Shown here piece after piece: positions 44,432-46,802 of a DNA stretch of 46,802 nucleotides; the stretch's first letter is position 1; each line of letters opens with the position of its first letter. The translations under genes were made by a program, and so were the position numbers. This DNA is from Gnetum montanum (lineage: Eukaryota > Streptophyta > Gnetopsida > Gnetales > Gnetaceae): assembly GCA_015680685.1 (NCBI GenBank), contig MNCI01021501.1, forward strand, positions 741,417 through 788,218, given 5' to 3'. Below the pieces are notes generated by a model. The model had not been told where the DNA came from. It did no database searches and saw only the letters and a program-made list of their open reading frames with translations.

Positions 44432-44580
44432 ACATCCTCCCCTCTACCTCCCATCCACTTATTATCCATCCTCCATTGTCCCCTTTGTACCCATCCCCCT
44501 CCCCCGTCCTCTCCCTCCCATCCCCAAAACCCCATCCCTTGCCTCTCCCCATCCCCACCCCCATCCCCAAGGATCTTCCT
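44432..44580. repeat. Pyrimidine-rich (CCATCCCC) low-complexity tract
   Basis: About 150 bp of C/T-rich DNA with many CCATCC and CCCC runs. On the minus strand it is purine-rich and ends GGGGAGGA-TGTAACATC, which resembles a PPT followed by an LTR start. Confidence 0.7.
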
Positions 44581-45845
44581 CTTGGAAGATAAAACCCAAG
44601 ACATCCTCTAACCTAAATAAGTACTTCCCTTATCTTCTTCTTCTTATGGAAATCACCTTTATTTTTCATAATACTATCAACATCTTACTTTTAAGGACTT
44701 TTAAATTATGATTCCATTGTACATTTCATAACTTGAAATACCTATTGTTGTTAGGCTCTACTTAAAACTCTAATACTTTTCCAAAATGTTGCTTCAAAAT
44801 ACCTTTCTTTATCTTTTGTTGTATACCTTCACAATAGAGTAAATCCAGATAGAAGATCCTTGAAACATGACTTGAAAGGTGGGGTTTAAGCTACCAAAAC
44901 ATATTTTTAGGACCATTGAAATATTATCCCCATAGATATTAACATAGAGTTAACAAAAAATGCATAAATTACTCCTAGATGTTTTACTCAAAATATTGAT
45001 GTTCCATGAGGCTTTGACCATTAGATAATGGAGTAACTAAAAGGTTGATACTAACTAAAACTAGCCTTGATTCAAGACAAGAATAACTATTGGATTATAA
45101 ATCCTTGTGCATGTCTAGAACAACTATTGAGTTACGTTATGGCTAGCATTAATCCTATAGCTACCTTAAGGTCCTTACTCTTCACACCACCCTAAATGTT
45201 ATTCCCTCAAGTTGACCTAATTTGTTAATATTCCTAAAAATGCTTAATCAATGGTAACAATCTCTAAACAAGGCATGATATTGAATTAACTACAAGTCCC
45301 AAGCCAACATGATCAACTTGTAGCCACCATAATTACTTGCTCATTATCACATGCTAGTGACCTCCTAAGATTATACCAATATGTTCTCTTAAGATTGTTC
45401 AAGCATTTTCAATATGTCAAATGCACCCATACACATTTGGAATGCCCACTAGTTGATGCTACTTGAACACACCATTTTTTCCTAACACCAAGGAGAATGC
45501 ATCACAATAGAAATTGCACCAAAAATTCATCATACCTGTCATCCTATCCCCAATGTAGGTCATAATGTATGAAAATACTGCTACTACTATCACTATCGAG
45601 AGGGGATGGTGCAATAGAAAGAGTGAGTTGAGATGTAAAGTGAAAAGTTACAAAAACAACAAATTATAGATTAATCATCAAAACTAAGGTTAGATCGAGA
45701 ACATATGAAATATAATTAGATTAGTAATGCAAACTATCATAAAAAAGGAAAGTAAGCAAATTATCAAAATTTATGGAATTAAGAATATTTCCTTTACCTC
45801 AAGGGATTAGTTAAGATCCAAGCTTTGCCATGTAAGAATAGGTTG
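44581..45845. other. AT-rich spacer, nothing identified
   Basis: No supported coding sequence on either strand. Confidence 0.4.
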
Positions 45846-45897
45846 AAATTTAGAAATTCCCAAGTGATTTGCCAAGCACAGCCATGGCTAAAGAATG

Positions 45898-45918
45898 AAA
45901 GAGAGAGAGAGAGAGAGC
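45898..45918. repeat. (GA)n microsatellite
   Basis: An uninterrupted run of about ten GA units. Confidence 0.85.
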
Positions 45919-46227
45919 AATGCATAATTGATGTCAAGAGAGCCAATGTTTTCAAGTATTTATAGTCACAAGAGGTAGAGTTTGGGCAATTCCAATAATA
46001 AATATTTAATAATTATTTTCCATAAAAAGATCCAAAGATGATCCAATAAGTTAAAATCATCCAATGAGCACTTTAATGAGTCACATATCCAAGAATGAGT
46101 TACAACATAAAATAAAAAGTTAATTACAATAAATCCCAAATACCATTAACATGTCTCATAATCATATTCTTACTTTATTTCAAAATCTTAGAATAAAATA
46201 AAATCTAAAAAATGTAATTTTAGAAGT

Positions 46228-46310
46228 GGGGGGTGGGGTGTGTGTGTGGGTGCGGGGTGGGGTGGTGCGGGGGGGCGGGTGGGTTGGGTAGGGGTGGGGA
46301 GGGGGAGGGA
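46228..46310 (+). repeat. G-rich tract with G-quadruplex potential
   Basis: About 80 bp with more than eight runs of three or more G, separated by one to several bases. It directly abuts the 3' end of the minus-strand SINE at 46312. Confidence 0.8.
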
Positions 46311-46311
46311 A

Positions 46312-46475
46312 TGTTGGAACTTGAAAGAATTGTAATATAGGTACACTGCAAGATAAATAGTTTAATTAGAAATTTATAATCCAACATTTCCCATGAAAAT
46401 CAAACCCATAACTTTGAGCTTTCAAGTCAAGATTTTTATCATTAGGCTAACACCTTATTATTAGAAAAAATATAA
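46312..46475 (-). repeat. tRNA-derived SINE, copy c
   Basis: On the minus strand there is an A-box-like TTAGCCTAATGATAA (46436-46450) and a B-box-like GGGTTTGATTTTC (46395-46407), followed by GTGTACCTATATTACAATTC as in copy a, and a 3' end TCCAACATTCCC that runs into the C-rich strand of the neighbouring tract. Confidence 0.65.
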
Positions 46476-46802
46476 TTTTAACATTAACAAAGTATTGGTA
46501 ATGGGATAATACCATCCTTCTAACATATCTAACTTAGGAGCAACAATAATTAGTAAGGATAATTACAAAATAAACCCAAATAAAAATAAAAGATAAAAGA
46601 ATAAATAAAATACCAAAATATCGCATTTAAGAAAAGGGTCAAGATTCCAAACCTCAAGGTGCATAACAATGAAGAGGTTTCAAGTTTAAATCTTAATAAC
46701 ATAAAAGAAGGAGCATTAACATACATTAACAAGGTGCCATATAACAAGATAAATAAAGGGGTATTATAGTGACCAATTAGATCTTTAATCAATAAAAAGG
46801 CT
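46476..46802. other. AT-rich spacer at window end
   Basis: No gene supported. An 80-codon minus-strand frame here is hydrophobic, AT-driven and has no recognisable domain. Confidence 0.4.

Noticed and set aside
44427-44711. Pro/His/Ser-rich 94-codon frame
   Set aside because: It results from the pyrimidine-rich low-complexity tract.

Overview
This is plant nuclear DNA from a large, repeat-rich genome. It consists almost entirely of decayed, nested retrotransposons. The evidence is Ty3/gypsy LTR elements of Athila/Tat type with a tRNA-Asp primer site, a copia-type LTR with an initiator-Met primer site, tRNA-derived SINEs, a LINE tail and AT-rich degraded spacer. I see no intact host gene, no rRNA or stand-alone tRNA gene and no CRISPR array. 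A seed plant is safe; a gymnosperm or other large-genome lineage is only a guess.

Layout. (1) 1-9980 (+): old Athila/Tat-type element, 5' end outside the window. It holds gag C-terminus, damaged protease, RT, RNase H, integrase, a long 3' region, an extra coiled-coil reading frame of about 2.5 kb downstream of integrase, a polypurine tract and a 3' LTR (9127-9980). (2) 10375-27519 (+): a related element with tRNA-Asp primer site and one gag-protease frame but no RT/RNase H/integrase. Its 3' LTR is cut by an unresolved base at 27519. (3) 16462-26812 (-): a different gypsy element nested in (2), with 1.8-kb LTRs, 5-bp target duplication CATGT and a gag-protease frame of 1186 codons ending in a hydrophobic segment, again with no polymerase or integrase. 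Its LTRs carry 180-bp tandem repeats in U3, and its leader and tail carry several short repeat families. (4) 27520-36197: degraded spacer with a copia-type LTR plus primer site, two SINEs, a LINE 3' fragment, and the 3' region and LTR (34008-34887) of another Athila-type copy. (5) 36203-43043 (+): structurally delimited element of the family of (2), with two 812-bp LTRs and target duplication TATAG. Its interior has three unresolved bases and a mirror-image assembly duplication. (6) 43049-46802: AT-rich spacer with pyrimidine-rich and G-rich tracts and a third SINE.

How the parts relate. Elements (1), (2) and (5) share LTR ends, PPT-like motifs and 3' non-coding sequence. This is consistent with (1) representing the autonomous family and (2)/(5) non-autonomous gag-protease derivatives mobilised in trans (inference). 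Many premature stops are TAG, TAA or TGA where CAG, CAA or CGA is expected, as predicted for deamination of methylated cytosine in silenced DNA. Coordinates of decayed domains are approximate because everything was read by eye.
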